From an uncultured Bacteroidales bacterium (GTDB lineage: Bacteria > Bacteroidota > Bacteroidia > Bacteroidales > FEN-979), in NCBI GenBank assembly GCA_903928285.1, contig CAIYQH010000452.1:1-6901 (forward strand): a stretch of 6,901 nucleotides of DNA, given 5' to 3'. Below the pieces are notes generated by a model. That model did not search any database. It was not told the origin of the DNA and saw only the letters and a program-made list of their open reading frames with translations. Made by a program: the position numbers and the translations under genes. Of this stretch, positions 6,521 to 6,901 are shown piece by piece (within the stretch, counting starts at the first letter, position 1; the number at the start of each line of letters is the position of its first letter).

Positions 6521-6901
6521 CTACTTAATCAGCATCTTAACCAGCTTCAACTTATTCCCGTACGGCGCATACCTGACCGGAACATCAATGAAATTGCCCT
6601 TTTTCATGATCGACCGGGAATGGGAAAACACCTCGAAGCTGTATTTCCCGTGATAATGCCCGATGCCGCTGTTGCCAACACCCCCAAAGGGGAGCCTGTC
6701 GTTGGCGATGTGCACCAGTACGTCGTTAATGCACCCTCCTCCCGACGAGGTTTTCATCAGCACCTCCTCCTGTTTCCTCCTGTTATCTGAAAAATAGTAA
6801 AATGCCAGGGGTTTCGGATGATCGTTCACATAGCTGGTCACCTCGGCCAGGTCATCGAATTCCAGCACAGGCAGGATCGGCCCGAAGATTTCCTCCTGCA
6901 T
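6521..6901 (-). CDS. Aldehyde dehydrogenase, class 3 type, C-terminal part (5' end beyond window)
   Basis: The minus-strand frame is open from the window edge to a TAG at 6523-6521, giving 126 residues. It carries hallmarks of the aldehyde dehydrogenase superfamily: EEIFGPILPV near the edge, then LPFGGVGNSGIGHYHGKYSF and a following FSHSRSIM. The GxGNSGxGxYHGxxSF form is typical of class 3 (ALDH3) enzymes, which oxidise medium- and long-chain or aromatic aldehydes to acids with NAD(P)+. The C-terminal end (VPVRYAPYGNKLKLVKMLIK) also fits that class, which often ends in a basic hydrophobic tail. The methionine at the window edge is internal; the catalytic Cys and Glu lie outside. The gene converges on the NrfJ-like gene and is probably unrelated to the cytochrome cluster. 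Confidence 0.93.
   Translation of the reverse strand: MQEEIFGPILPVLEFDDLAEVTSYVNDHPKPLAFYYFSDNRRKQEEVLMKTSSGGGCINDVLVHIANDRLPFGGVGNSGIGHYHGKYSFEVFSHSRSIMKKGNFIDVPVRYAPYGNKLKLVKMLIK

Noticed and set aside
6494..6790. 98-residue plus-strand frame opposite the aldehyde dehydrogenase
   Set aside because: It is antisense to strongly conserved dehydrogenase motifs and has no features of its own.

Overview
The window looks like a piece of a Bacteroidota genome, probably an anaerobic Bacteroidales-type lineage. Three signs support this: signal peptides ending in FAQ, no Shine-Dalgarno sequences before the starts, and a TAnnTTTG-type promoter before the fifth gene. This placement is inferred from sequence style, not from a marker gene.

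Layout. Positions 1-111 hold the last 36 codons of a probable FAD/NAD(P)-dependent oxidoreductase. A tight same-strand block follows: a 20-haem secreted c-type cytochrome (207-1823), a second secreted cytochrome with 26 CXXCH motifs plus one CX3CH motif (1802-3910), and a haem-free secreted protein that looks like an outer-membrane beta-barrel with a small N-terminal domain (3903-5555). These three genes overlap by 22 and 8 bp, so they are almost certainly one translationally coupled operon. After a 144-bp gap with a plausible promoter comes a membrane-anchored or lipoprotein-like protein with two small beta-rich domains related to NrfJ (5700-6419). On the opposite strand, converging, is the C-terminal part of a class-3-type aldehyde dehydrogenase (6521-6901), cut by the window edge.

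How the genes may work together. Two very haem-dense exported cytochromes (47 predicted haems) followed by an outer-membrane barrel resemble, in parts list only, the porin-cytochrome conduits (MtrCAB, Geobacter PCC) that carry electrons across the outer membrane. The proteins themselves do not look like MtrA, MtrB or MtrC. The upstream flavoprotein and the NrfJ-like protein fit a respiratory or electron-transfer setting. The main hypothesis is therefore a Bacteroidota-type extracellular electron transfer conduit built from ~74-residue three-haem modules. The gene layout and haem motifs are read directly from the sequence. The conduit function is inference.
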